Source: Sphingobacteriaceae bacterium (GTDB taxonomy: Bacteria; Bacteroidota; Bacteroidia; Sphingobacteriales; Sphingobacteriaceae). Taken from it: a stretch of DNA of 64,000 nt. The position numbers were made by a program, and so were the translations under genes. Shown piece by piece: positions 8,421 through 17,008 of the stretch (positions are counted from its first letter, which is position 1; every line of letters starts with the position of its first letter). Below the pieces are notes generated by a model. That model was not told where the DNA came from and did no database searches. It saw only the letters and a program-made list of their open reading frames with translations. The DNA lies in NCBI GenBank assembly GCA_014380615.1, contig JACMJM010000002.1:1-64000 (forward strand). The letters run 5' to 3'.

Positions 8421-9248
8421 ATGAGGATTTATATTTTAATAGCTTGTGCAGCGCTCTCAATGTCCTGTACAACCACAAAAGCGGTAATTGTAAAAAAAGA
8501 AACTAAAAAACCAGCGAACGCACCGGTTAAAGTTTTTAAAACAAACACCATTTCAAAAAACAAAACCTCGATAGAGTATATCGAGCAGTTTAAATCGATA
8601 GCTATCGAAGAAATGTTAAAAAGCGGAATTCCTGCCAGCATAACTTTAGCACAGGGCCTGCTTGAATCTGCCAGCGGAAACAGCACACTGGCAACAGAAG
8701 CTAATAATCATTTTGGTATTAAATGCAATACCAACTGGACGGGTCCCACTATTCTTAAAGACGACGATGCCGCTGGCGAATGTTTCAGGGTGTATGAAAA
8801 CGCCGAGCAATCTTATCGCGACCATACCGAATTTTTGAAACGAGCCCGCTATGTTTCACTTTTTCAGTTAGACAGAAACGACTATAAAGGCTGGGCCCAT
8901 GGCCTGAAGAAAGCCGGTTACGCCACCAATCCTAAATATGCCGACCTTTTAATAGAATTGATAGAACGTTACACCCTCGACCAGTACGACCGGGCCGAAA
9001 AAAACGTACTGGCTCAAACCACCCGCGAAGAGAAAGTGATAACTGAAATTATAAAAGAAGAGCCTAAAAAGCCAGTTGTCGAAGCCGAAAAAGCTCCCCT
9101 TGCCATGAAAATATACGAAGTAAAGCAAGGTGATACACTTTATTCCATCAGCCGCCGTTTTGGTTTAACTGTTGACGATATAAAGATTTTGAACTCGTTA
9201 CAAAACCCCGAATTAAAACTCGGCCAGCTTTTACTTGTTTCGAAATAA
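8421..9248 (+). CDS. Lipoprotein N-acetylglucosaminidase with LysM domain
   Basis: A 275-residue paralogue of the preceding gene. It differs by a lipoprotein leader (LSMSC, C16), a longer linker rich in Lys and Glu (about 195-225), and a full glucosaminidase core GLLESASGNS with probable catalytic E82, then NNHFGIKC. A LysM domain (about 228-273, YEVKQGDTLYSISRRFG) ends the protein. The lipid anchor would fix it to a membrane while its secreted sibling stays soluble. Both probably act on peptidoglycan during growth, division or secretion-apparatus assembly. The FlgJ-like glucosaminidase domain is common in Bacteroidota; the physiological role is not known. Confidence 0.88.
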   Translation: MRIYILIACAALSMSCTTTKAVIVKKETKKPANAPVKVFKTNTISKNKTSIEYIEQFKSIAIEEMLKSGIPASITLAQGLLESASGNSTLATEANNHFGIKCNTNWTGPTILKDDDAAGECFRVYENAEQSYRDHTEFLKRARYVSLFQLDRNDYKGWAHGLKKAGYATNPKYADLLIELIERYTLDQYDRAEKNVLAQTTREEKVITEIIKEEPKKPVVEAEKAPLAMKIYEVKQGDTLYSISRRFGLTVDDIKILNSLQNPELKLGQLLLVSK

Positions 9249-9303
9249 GTTAATAATTGTTAAACCGGCAGATTATTCTGCAAAGAAAATTTAGTTTTAA
9301 GGC

Positions 9304-10062
9304 TTGAAACAGATCTTCGTCTATTTTTTACTTCTTTGCGGCGCACAACAACTTTTTTCTCAGGAAAGACAGGTTCAGGGAATTGTATTCGACGCAAATA
9401 GTAAACAGCGCCTTTCCAGGGTATATATTTACAATACCAGCACGCACAAAGGTTTTTACAATAATACTAAAGGTGAGTTTAGCACAAACGTATCCGAAGG
9501 TGATGTTTTAGTGGCAGCCCTCACGGGATATTTCGTTGATACAATAACGGTTAAATCGCAGGCCGCTGTAATCTTTTATCTAAAGCCAAACAGTATTTTA
9601 TTAAGGGAAGTAATTATTCGCGATTCTACCCTTAACCCCCAAAATAGGCTTAACAGAAACAGGGAGGAGTATAAAGATGCCTATCGTAAAGGCGACACCA
9701 AAGACATACTGCAGATAGGCGGAGGAAATGGAACAGGTGGTGCCGGATTAGGCATCGACGCACTTTGGAGCCTTCTTAGCCGCGAAGGCAAAAATGCCCG
9801 GTACTTACAGAAAATCATTGAACAGGATTATAAAGAGCATATTATAAACTACCGGTATACCTCCCGACTGGTGAGCCAGGTAACAGGATTAAAAACTGAT
9901 CCGCTTCGCGATTTTATGGAGCAGTACCGGCCCTCGTATAATTTTATTGTCGAGGCTAATGATTACGCGTTAATTAGTTTTATAAATTCTTCTTTCCAAC
10001 GCTACAAAAAGCATCCCGAAGCTAACCGGCTTCCTCCCCTTGTACCGGCATCAGGCCAATGA
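9304..10062 (+). CDS. Exported protein with CarboxypepD_reg-like domain
   Basis: A 252-residue protein with a signal peptide (about 1-20, ending LFSQ) and an N-terminal beta-sandwich of the carboxypeptidase D regulatory-like (DUF4480/CarboxypepD_reg) type at about 23-95 (VQGIVFDANSKQRLSRVYIY). The remainder is helical with a Gly-rich turn near 140-150 and is not recognised. The start is TTG at 9304: an in-frame stop lies at 9298-9300, and the signal peptide begins exactly at this codon. It overlaps the next gene by 4 bp (ATGA), so the two are translationally coupled. The function is unknown; it is probably a periplasmic or outer-membrane partner of the small HExxH protein. Confidence 0.78.
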   Translation: MKQIFVYFLLLCGAQQLFSQERQVQGIVFDANSKQRLSRVYIYNTSTHKGFYNNTKGEFSTNVSEGDVLVAALTGYFVDTITVKSQAAVIFYLKPNSILLREVIIRDSTLNPQNRLNRNREEYKDAYRKGDTKDILQIGGGNGTGGAGLGIDALWSLLSREGKNARYLQKIIEQDYKEHIINYRYTSRLVSQVTGLKTDPLRDFMEQYRPSYNFIVEANDYALISFINSSFQRYKKHPEANRLPPLVPASGQ

Positions 10063-10382
10063 GATTCCCTGTAATTCATATCTCATTCTTACCCATTGCC
10101 GGGATAGCACTCTTCCCCTTTATACTGGTAAAAAAAGTTGAATATAAAGGGCATGAAACTTTTATTAATCACGAAAAAATACATCTTGCGCAACAACTCG
10201 AGCTGCTTTTACTAGGCTTTTATATTCTTTACCTCCTGCATTACTTCTATAATTTACTCAAGTACCTAAACCACGATAAGGCGTATATGAACATTATTTT
10301 TGAGAAGGAAGCGTATACAATGGAGCGAGAGCCGGAATATCTCCACAAAAGAAAGTTTTGTGAATGGCTGCGTTTCTTATAA
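10059..10382 (+). CDS. Small membrane protein with HExxH motif
   Basis: A 107-residue protein with a hydrophobic start (about 3-25), then NHEKIHLAQQLELL (about 45-58) containing HEKIH, a hydrophobic segment (about 58-78) and an EKEAY element near 94-98. HExxH plus a downstream Glu is the zinc-site pattern of gluzincin metallopeptidases such as the M48/M56 families, but the protein is far shorter than those. It may be a minimal membrane-embedded peptidase-like protein or a non-catalytic relative. It is translationally coupled to the preceding gene by an ATGA overlap. The motif is seen directly; enzymatic activity is inferred and uncertain. Confidence 0.7.
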   Translation: MRFPVIHISFLPIAGIALFPFILVKKVEYKGHETFINHEKIHLAQQLELLLLGFYILYLLHYFYNLLKYLNHDKAYMNIIFEKEAYTMEREPEYLHKRKFCEWLRFL

Positions 10383-10430
10383 AGTATCCCTTATTTCCAT
10401 AATACCTGATTTTTAAGTTCCTTTGCGTAG

Positions 10431-11420
10431 ATGTTTCGAGTAGCGCTTTTATGTATTCTTAGTTGCTTATCTTTTCAAGCCATTGCTCAAAAGGTTGAAA
10501 GTGATACTGTGGCTACCGATCATTTAAAACTGTTTCCGAAAAAGAACATCCTCCCGGTACGACGGCCATCTTTACAGTTACAGCCTGTACAAATCCCCGA
10601 TTCGGATCTTAAATTAAAAATTAATTACTGGAGAAATTGGGCCTCGCTTGGCATTAACATGAATCAGGCGGCTTTTAGCGATAATTGGCGAGGTGGTGGT
10701 GTAAACTCAATTGCGTTAGGCACTCAAACCAATCTAAAAGCCGATTATACCAAAGAGGATAAAAATTTTGTAACCGAAGTTATTTTGCAATACGGCAAAC
10801 TAAAGAACAAGGGCCAGCTGCAGCGCAAAACCAACGACAGAATTTTTTGGGATAACAAGGTATCGGTGAAACTTTCAAAACACTGGTCGTTTTTTGGTTC
10901 TTTGAATTTCGAATCGCAGTTCGACAGGGGATACTCCTATAAGAAAGATAAATCAGGTGAAGAAATACAAACCCTGATATCGCGGTTTATGGCTCCCGGC
11001 TATTTAACCGAATCGGTTGGTATTGAGTTTAAAACGGCTAAATCATTCTGGCTTAGGATAGGAACAGGTACCGCACGCCAAACTTTTGTTTTGGATAAGG
11101 ACCTCCATCTTAACAATCCGAAAAACTTCGGGGTTACACCGGGACAAACTTTCAGAAACGAGCTTGCTTTTCAGCTGGTAACAAATTTTGAAAAGGAAAT
11201 TGCTACAAACATGCAGCTCAAAAGCCGTTACAGCATGTTCGCCAATTACGAAAAGCTCAAAAACATTGATCAGCGGCTGGATGTTACGCTTTTGGCCCGG
11301 GTAAATAAGCTGTTTAATGTTACTGTAGCCGGTATCGCTGTTTATGATGACGATGCAAGTACGCGCATACAATCGAGCCAGACATTCTCCCTGGGAATAA
11401 TGTATAAACTGCCTAAATAA
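10431..11420 (+). CDS. DUF3078 outer-membrane-type protein
   Basis: A 329-residue protein with a signal peptide (about 1-19, ending AIAQ) and a DUF3078 body. The characteristic block WASLGINMNQAAFSDNWRGG lies near residues 70-89. Alternating hydrophobic/polar strands and an aromatic end (FSLGIMYKLPK) suggest an outer-membrane beta-barrel. The family is restricted largely to Bacteroidota and has no known function. It lies 48 bp after the HExxH gene; a weak -7-like element (TTCCTTTG) sits just before the ATG, so it may have its own promoter. It converges with the DUF5916 gene, only 19 bp apart. Confidence 0.85.
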   Translation: MFRVALLCILSCLSFQAIAQKVESDTVATDHLKLFPKKNILPVRRPSLQLQPVQIPDSDLKLKINYWRNWASLGINMNQAAFSDNWRGGGVNSIALGTQTNLKADYTKEDKNFVTEVILQYGKLKNKGQLQRKTNDRIFWDNKVSVKLSKHWSFFGSLNFESQFDRGYSYKKDKSGEEIQTLISRFMAPGYLTESVGIEFKTAKSFWLRIGTGTARQTFVLDKDLHLNNPKNFGVTPGQTFRNELAFQLVTNFEKEIATNMQLKSRYSMFANYEKLKNIDQRLDVTLLARVNKLFNVTVAGIAVYDDDASTRIQSSQTFSLGIMYKLPK

Positions 11421-11439
11421 AGATTCCTACGTTCCGGGT

Positions 11440-13896
11440 TTATTTAAATCTTTTCTTCAGATCCAGATAATCGATATAATAAAGCATCTTCACCGAAAGT
11501 GTATTGTTTTGCGGCGAAGAGATAATAGAAGCAAAATTCCTGTCGTAGGTTTTTCGCAGATCATTCCCCGAAACTTCGGCAGCATCTTTATATGAAATCG
11601 CGAGTTCGCTGCCCGGCGCAAATTGCCAGGTATAAATCATATCAATATTGAACGTGTTATAATTTTGGTTCTTGTTTTTTGTATACGACGGAAAATCAAT
11701 CAAGGTGCCATCGTTGTTTAAAGAATAATATTGCCTGTTCTCTCTTTCAGACCAGTAATGCCTGGCTCGAAACGAAATCCCCATACGGGGAGAAAAAGTG
11801 TAGGTAGTATTTAGAATTGCCGAAACTATTTGACGGTCGTATCTGGAAAAAATCACTTGCTGCTGGTTTGTTGCCTCATCTTTATAATTTTCAACCCATC
11901 CCACATAATCAAAACGTGGCTCGGTACTCATTTCGGTACTTACGGCTAATTTGTCGTTTATGCGGTAGGTCTGCCAGGTTCCCCAACCCCAGCCCCAGCC
12001 GTTTAGCAAAGATTTTTTTTGCACACCCGCAAAACCACCCACTTGAAATTTTTTCGATCTATTGGTATCGAAATTAGCGTTTATGCCGTGGTTTGACGGT
12101 TCCTGATAAAGCCTGCCCGCGCTTCGGGCTTCGTAAAAGTTATTTGATTTCGACTGTAGATCTGAATTTATATTCAAGGTCCAGAAGTTTTTAAACCTTA
12201 CCCAGATCCCGGGATAGATCGCAAAAGACTGATACGCCCTTTTACTAAGCCGTTCTGAGTAATTAAACTCTACCCAGCTTTCAAATTTATTGAACCATTT
12301 ACCGGGCTTGTAAATGTTATAAATCAAATTCAGCTCGTGATCGAGAAAGTTATTATTGGTAAAAAATCCAAGATCACTGGTGTTAAAATGTTTGTCGCTT
12401 AGCTGCTGCTCATAGGCCCAAAGAAAATTTCCGCTTTGTTTTCCTACTTCTATTTCATAGTTTAATCCTGTTTGAGCGGCATTTGTTCCATTTGCCGTCC
12501 GGTGGCTTACCTTAGTTTCGGCTTCGATAAAATATCTGTTCCTTTTATCATTTAAACGCATTAGAAATGCTGATACATTGGCATCGTACGAAGAGCCATT
12601 GCGTAACACATTCGTATTTAAAAAGGTAACTGATGAGTTATTTTTTAGCGATTGATCTAATACTAAGATACTATAGTTTGTAAGCGGCTGACTTTCTTCT
12701 GTTCTGGCAGCACCGGTAACAGTATCTGCAATGGAGGCAAACATACGGTTGGTAACCGCGTTAAACACACCAATTCCTAATCCTTTAGAGCTGCGACCCG
12801 AAACCTTTGTAGCATTAATTAGCTTACTTCCGTTTGGCTTTTTCAATACTTTTTCATTAACCCCCAAGCCCCCTTTAATAAAACCGAATGATGGCTCGAT
12901 GCCCACTCTCCGCGAATAAAATAAGTCGCCTTTGTTAAACATTTCAGTTCCCTCGGTAAAAAACTGACGCTGCTCGTTAAAACGGACGTCGAACGGAGAC
13001 AGGTTTAGTACCCGGTTGTCTGATTGAACCTGGCCAAAATCAGGCACCAGCGTCATATCCAACGTAAAGGCATCACTAATTCCGTATTTAATATCCATAC
13101 CTCCGTTTAGCTTAGAATTAAAGTTGCTTATATCCTGTTGGGTGTAGGGATAATAACTGGAATTACTTGATATATAAGGAGATAATGAAAGTCTAAGCGG
13201 GGCCTTTATCTTTTCAATATTTGTTAATTCACCCTCCTGATTAATAAAACCGCTCAACTTGGGGTCGATACTATTCCAATAAGCCTCCTGATTAAAAATC
13301 TGTCGTCGTCTTATAAAGTTAATACCCCAGGTTTGCACATCCTTACTCGAAAACCGCAAGGCCGAATAAGGTATTTTCATTTCTGCCGACCAGCCTTTAT
13401 CATCAATTTTCACCTCGCTAAACCACACCGCATTCCAATTGCTGTCTTCGTTTCCGGTTTGCGAATATTTAGCGTCGTACTGCGAGCCTGCGGCGGTAAC
13501 ATAAAATCCGTTACCATTTATTCTGTCAAGATAAGTATCAAACACCACACCGATAAAGTCGGCATTACCAATCTGATCGCGGGGTACAACCTGCCGGGCG
13601 ATGCTATCCCGGCTAACTTCATTCATACGGGCATAAACATACACTGCGGCATCATCATATAAAACCCGCACCTCGGTAGTTCGTCCTTCCTTTTCCTTTA
13701 TGCCCGGGGTAGGACGAAATTCAATGAATCCAGTTCCGCTTTCCGCAGATTTCCAGGCCTCATCGTCAAGGTTTCCATCGATTTTTATTACCTGATCTGT
13801 ACGTACCGCCTTTAACTTCTTAACAGTTTGGGCATTCGTACTTCCGAAAAGAAGTACTACCGAAAAAAAACAAATTGATTTAAGTTTTAGATTCAT
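11440..13896 (-). CDS. DUF5916 protein with CBM9-like N-terminus
   Basis: An 818-residue exported protein. After a signal peptide (1-22) comes a carbohydrate-binding family 9-like domain (about 30-220; IKIDGNLDDEAWKSAE), followed by the large DUF5916 domain (about 230-815), which is predicted to form a beta-barrel. The segments DFGQVQSDNRVLNLSPF and EQRQFFTEG are hallmarks. The family is widespread in Bacteroidota and has no established function; the CBM9-like part hints at glycan binding. It lies alone, divergent from ffh and convergent with the DUF3078 gene. The length is normal, with no frameshift. Confidence 0.87.
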   Translation of the reverse strand: MNLKLKSICFFSVVLLFGSTNAQTVKKLKAVRTDQVIKIDGNLDDEAWKSAESGTGFIEFRPTPGIKEKEGRTTEVRVLYDDAAVYVYARMNEVSRDSIARQVVPRDQIGNADFIGVVFDTYLDRINGNGFYVTAAGSQYDAKYSQTGNEDSNWNAVWFSEVKIDDKGWSAEMKIPYSALRFSSKDVQTWGINFIRRRQIFNQEAYWNSIDPKLSGFINQEGELTNIEKIKAPLRLSLSPYISSNSSYYPYTQQDISNFNSKLNGGMDIKYGISDAFTLDMTLVPDFGQVQSDNRVLNLSPFDVRFNEQRQFFTEGTEMFNKGDLFYSRRVGIEPSFGFIKGGLGVNEKVLKKPNGSKLINATKVSGRSSKGLGIGVFNAVTNRMFASIADTVTGAARTEESQPLTNYSILVLDQSLKNNSSVTFLNTNVLRNGSSYDANVSAFLMRLNDKRNRYFIEAETKVSHRTANGTNAAQTGLNYEIEVGKQSGNFLWAYEQQLSDKHFNTSDLGFFTNNNFLDHELNLIYNIYKPGKWFNKFESWVEFNYSERLSKRAYQSFAIYPGIWVRFKNFWTLNINSDLQSKSNNFYEARSAGRLYQEPSNHGINANFDTNRSKKFQVGGFAGVQKKSLLNGWGWGWGTWQTYRINDKLAVSTEMSTEPRFDYVGWVENYKDEATNQQQVIFSRYDRQIVSAILNTTYTFSPRMGISFRARHYWSERENRQYYSLNNDGTLIDFPSYTKNKNQNYNTFNIDMIYTWQFAPGSELAISYKDAAEVSGNDLRKTYDRNFASIISSPQNNTLSVKMLYYIDYLDLKKRFK

Positions 13897-13981
13897 TTAA
13901 AGCAGAGACGCTTAATAATTAAAGAAGTAACATTTAAGCGCAATATGCGACAAATAAATTAGTTAGCAGGTTAAAAATCGT

Positions 13982-13989
13982 TAAATTTG
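13982..13989 (+). promoter_or_regulatory. Likely -7 promoter element of ffh
   Basis: TAAATTTG matches the Bacteroidota -7 consensus TAnnTTTG and lies 26 bp before the ffh ATG. No convincing TTG is seen at the -33 position. Confidence 0.6.
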
Positions 13990-14015
13990 CCGGCTGTTTA
14001 AAGCAGAGAAAAATC

Positions 14016-15359
14016 ATGTTTGAAAACTTACAGGATAAACTTGACAGAGCATTTAAGGTTCTAAAAGGGCAAGGTACCATCACCGAAATTAACGTGGCCG
14101 AGACCATGAAGGAGATAAGAAAAGCTCTTTTGGATGCCGACGTAAATTATAAAACCGCAAAAGCATTTACCGATGACGTAAGGCAAAAAGCACTTGGCCA
14201 AAATGTGTTAACCGCCGTTTCGCCGGGCCAGCTTCTTACAAAAATAATGAACGATGAGCTTGCCGAATTAATGGGAGGCTCGGTTACAGAACTAGAAACA
14301 ACAGCTAATCCAACTATCATATTAATTGCCGGATTAAACGGTGCCGGTAAAACCACTTTCAGTGGCAAACTTGCTAACTTCTTAAAAACCAAGAAAGGCA
14401 AGAAACCTCTGTTGGTTGCAGGCGACGTTTATCGCCCGGCTGCGATAGACCAGTTACAGGTTTTAGGCGGCCAGATAGATGTGCCCGTGTATGTAAATCT
14501 GGAATCAAAAGATCCGGTTGGTATTGCTATGGAAGGTATTGCCGAGGCAAAACGGACAGGCAGTAATGTTGTAATTATAGATACGGCGGGACGCCTGGCT
14601 ATTGATGAGGCGATGATGAATGAAATCGCCGCGGTAAAAGCGAGTACCAACCCGCACGAAATTTTGTTTGTAGTCGATTCGATGACTGGCCAGGATGCTG
14701 TAAACACTGCTAAAGCATTTAACGACAGGCTCGATTTTTCGGGCGTAGTGTTAACCAAACTCGATGGTGATACCCGGGGCGGTGCGGCCCTGTCTATCAA
14801 ATCGGTTGTTAATAAGCCCATTAAATTTATAGGTACCGGCGAAAAGATGGATGCGCTGGATGTGTTCTACCCGGAACGGATGGCATCCAGAATTTTGGGA
14901 ATGGGTGATGTGGTGTCGCTTGTTGAGAGAGCCCAGCAACAGTTTGATGAAAAAGAAGCCGCCGAACTCCAGAAAAAAATCAGGAAAAATAAATTCGACT
15001 TTAATGATTTCCTTGGCCAGATTCAGCAGATCAAAAAGATGGGAAACATGAAGGATCTGGTTGGAATGATTCCCGGTGTTGGCAAAGCGGTAAAAGATAT
15101 GGATATTGACGATAATGCTTTCAAACCCATTGAAGCAATTATTCGCTCTATGACACCTTTCGAACGCGAAAACCCCGACTCCATTAATCAAAGCCGCAGA
15201 GCAAGAATAGCCAAAGGATCTGGAAATGAGTTAACCGAAGTAAACAAACTTATCAAACAGTTTGATGATATGCGGAAGGTGATGAAGCAGTTTAGTAATC
15301 CGGCGCAGATGGCAAAGATGATGAAGGGAATGCCTAAGATGCCTTTTGGTAAGAAGTAA
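14016..15359 (+). CDS. ffh: Signal recognition particle GTPase Ffh
   Basis: A 447-residue SRP54-family protein. The N domain covers about 1-90. The G domain follows, with P-loop GLNGAGKTT (106-114), DTAGR, the G4 motif TKLDG and the closing GTGEK. The C-terminal M domain (about 330-447) has methionine-rich helices that bind signal sequences and 4.5S RNA, ending MAKMMKGMPKMPFGKK. It binds nascent signal peptides at the ribosome and delivers them with FtsY to the membrane. Length and motif order are standard. It is a single gene with its own promoter element. Confidence 0.97.
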   Translation: MFENLQDKLDRAFKVLKGQGTITEINVAETMKEIRKALLDADVNYKTAKAFTDDVRQKALGQNVLTAVSPGQLLTKIMNDELAELMGGSVTELETTANPTIILIAGLNGAGKTTFSGKLANFLKTKKGKKPLLVAGDVYRPAAIDQLQVLGGQIDVPVYVNLESKDPVGIAMEGIAEAKRTGSNVVIIDTAGRLAIDEAMMNEIAAVKASTNPHEILFVVDSMTGQDAVNTAKAFNDRLDFSGVVLTKLDGDTRGGAALSIKSVVNKPIKFIGTGEKMDALDVFYPERMASRILGMGDVVSLVERAQQQFDEKEAAELQKKIRKNKFDFNDFLGQIQQIKKMGNMKDLVGMIPGVGKAVKDMDIDDNAFKPIEAIIRSMTPFERENPDSINQSRRARIAKGSGNELTEVNKLIKQFDDMRKVMKQFSNPAQMAKMMKGMPKMPFGKK

Positions 15360-15542
15360 AAGGAAATCGGGGTTCAAAGGTCAAGATGACGAAAGATAGA
15401 CCTATTTTAGTCTCTCACTAACATTCAATTCTGGCCCTAATAGGGAAGAATTTTGGAATATTTCGCATGAATTTTCTAATGTAATTATTCGGAGGTTAAG
15501 GGAGTGTAACCCACCAGAAAGGACGAAGATATTTAATCAAAT

Positions 15543-15588
15543 AAAAATCCCTAAAAACTAACTTCGAAAGTTAATATTAGGGATTTTT
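15543..15588. terminator. Bidirectional hairpin terminator between ffh and a lipoprotein gene
   Basis: AAAAATCCCTA (15543-15553) is perfectly complementary to TAGGGATTTTT (15578-15588), with a smaller inner stem (AACTT/AGTT). A and T runs on both sides fit termination in both directions between the convergent genes. It lies 183 bp after ffh but only 6 bp from the end of the minus-strand lipoprotein gene, so it serves that gene best. Confidence 0.82.
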
Positions 15589-15594
15589 AATGTT

Positions 15595-16044
15595 TTAAAG
15601 TTTTTTAAAGGTCATTTCACCCGAGTATTTAAAAGTCACACCTCCTTCTGTTTCTATCTCCTCATAGGTAAAAACAAGCTGGCTGGAAGTTAATGTCTTA
15701 ATAGTAAAATTCTCGTCTTGGTCTTCGTTACTATCGTTTAAAACAAGCTTTTTGCCATCATTTTGGATCGAATAAGTTCCTGAGTCCTCTAAATCTCCAT
15801 CTTCAGTAACTCTATAGGTGTTATCACTTTTAAATTCGTACACATAATCATCATTGTCGAAATCGGTATCAGAACCAGTCTGGGGAGCCTGTGAACCCAC
15901 TGTGCTAGACCATGTTTCTTTTGTTAGAGCCCATTTACCTACAAGGTTAGCCTTAGCATCATCATCGCCGTCATCCTTTTTACATCCTGTAAATCCTACA
16001 GCTACCACTAGCAGCGTTAGTACCAAAAATTTGATTTTTTGCAT
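15595..16044 (-). CDS. Small lipocalin-like lipoprotein
   Basis: A 149-residue lipoprotein. The start is placed at the ATG at 16044 (MQKIKFLVLTLL), because the upstream in-frame extension lacks signal-peptide character. The lipobox is VGFTGC, followed by an acidic KKDDGDDD linker. The remainder has beta-strand periodicity with LVGKWALTKETW and YVYEFKSDNTYRVTEDG, the pattern of Bacteroidota lipocalin-like domains (DUF5004/Lipocalin_4 type). Function is unknown; such proteins are often surface- or periplasm-exposed. It stands alone, with a terminator immediately downstream. Confidence 0.78.
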   Translation of the reverse strand: MQKIKFLVLTLLVVAVGFTGCKKDDGDDDAKANLVGKWALTKETWSSTVGSQAPQTGSDTDFDNDDYVYEFKSDNTYRVTEDGDLEDSGTYSIQNDGKKLVLNDSNEDQDENFTIKTLTSSQLVFTYEEIETEGGVTFKYSGEMTFKKL

Positions 16045-16229
16045 TTGTTTGTTATTAATAGTTAATTGATTGATAATACGGTTGAAAGGCACGATCAGAT
16101 TTGCTAAACTTAAGGTCTCGAGTAATTGTGTAAGATGCAATAAGTAAATGTTTAATCATGCTTGATGTTTAACGCAAAGGAAAGACAATGAATTTTCTCC
16201 ATCAATACCCAGAACTAGGTATTTAGTAG

Positions 16230-16964
16230 TTACGGAATAAGGTCGAACGCATGTGCATATTTCAATAACTCATAAAGAGAACCTACTTTCAATTTGCGTT
16301 TAATGTTTCGGCGATGGGTATCTACCGTGGTTGCCGAGATAAATAATTCCTCACCTATCTGGGTAGAGTTTTTGCCTAAAACAAGCAGCTTTAAAACATC
16401 TGATTCCCTTTTCCCCAGTTTAGCATAATCTTTATAATGCTTAACCAGGAAGTTTTTTTCATCCAGCAAGCGACTGGCTTTGGCCGACATGTGATGCATA
16501 GCATCAATTGGTAAGGCGATGGTAATAGTAAGTAGAGGTTTAGCATCCTCGTTCTTTGCCAGAATTTTGGTACCACTCATGTGCCACTGCCAATCAGGGT
16601 TATTTTTGAATCGAACCTGCTGAAAGTAAGTACATATGTTATCATCGTTATTGGTTTGTAATAACTCCATTATCTTCGGCACGTAGTCTTTGGCATCCTC
16701 CTGATTAAAATGCCGGGCATAATAATCATCGGAAGTAATTTTTGTTATTTCTTCAAGGGTAACGCCCAGCTGCTGGAGGCCTCTCTCAGACATCCATACT
16801 ACAGACCAATCTCTTAAATCGTGTATAATAACAACGGCGGGGAGATGTTTGGAAACTGCGGCAATGCTATTTATTAAATCTGTATGTTCTTTCTTTAAGG
16901 TATCAGTGCTAACTGTCATTTGTATCTCTACAATTTCTTGTAAGGTAAAACTATTACCAGTCAT
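16230..16964 (-). CDS. LuxR-type regulator with PAS-like sensor domain
   Basis: A 244-residue regulator. The C-terminal GerE/LuxR helix-turn-helix (about 178-240) has KLGKRESDVLKLLVLGKNST and SATTVDTHRRNIKRKL. The N-terminal part (about 40-150) resembles a PAS fold (VVIIHDLRDWSVVWMSERGL), probably sensing a small molecule or redox state. No receiver domain is present, so control is probably by direct sensing rather than phosphorylation. A start at M16 (16919) is also possible. It lies just downstream of the GH1-RmlD gene but behind a terminator, so it is transcribed separately. Confidence 0.85.
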   Translation of the reverse strand: MTGNSFTLQEIVEIQMTVSTDTLKKEHTDLINSIAAVSKHLPAVVIIHDLRDWSVVWMSERGLQQLGVTLEEITKITSDDYYARHFNQEDAKDYVPKIMELLQTNNDDNICTYFQQVRFKNNPDWQWHMSGTKILAKNEDAKPLLTITIALPIDAMHHMSAKASRLLDEKNFLVKHYKDYAKLGKRESDVLKLLVLGKNSTQIGEELFISATTVDTHRRNIKRKLKVGSLYELLKYAHAFDLIP

Positions 16965-16974
16965 TTATTATAAA

Positions 16975-17008
16975 AATACAAAAGCAGGTATTAACCCGCT
17001 TTTGTATT
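16975..17008 (-). terminator. Terminator overlapping the end of the GH1-RmlD gene
   Basis: On the minus strand, AATACAAAAGCGGG (17008-16995) pairs with CCTGCTTTTGTATT (16988-16975) with one mismatch, then T-rich sequence follows. The loop contains the TAA stop codon of the gene, so the hairpin starts inside the last codons. Confidence 0.75.

Noticed and set aside
11043..11372. Antisense frame of 109 codons in the DUF3078 gene
   Set aside because: A complement of a clear + strand gene with family motifs; no independent support.
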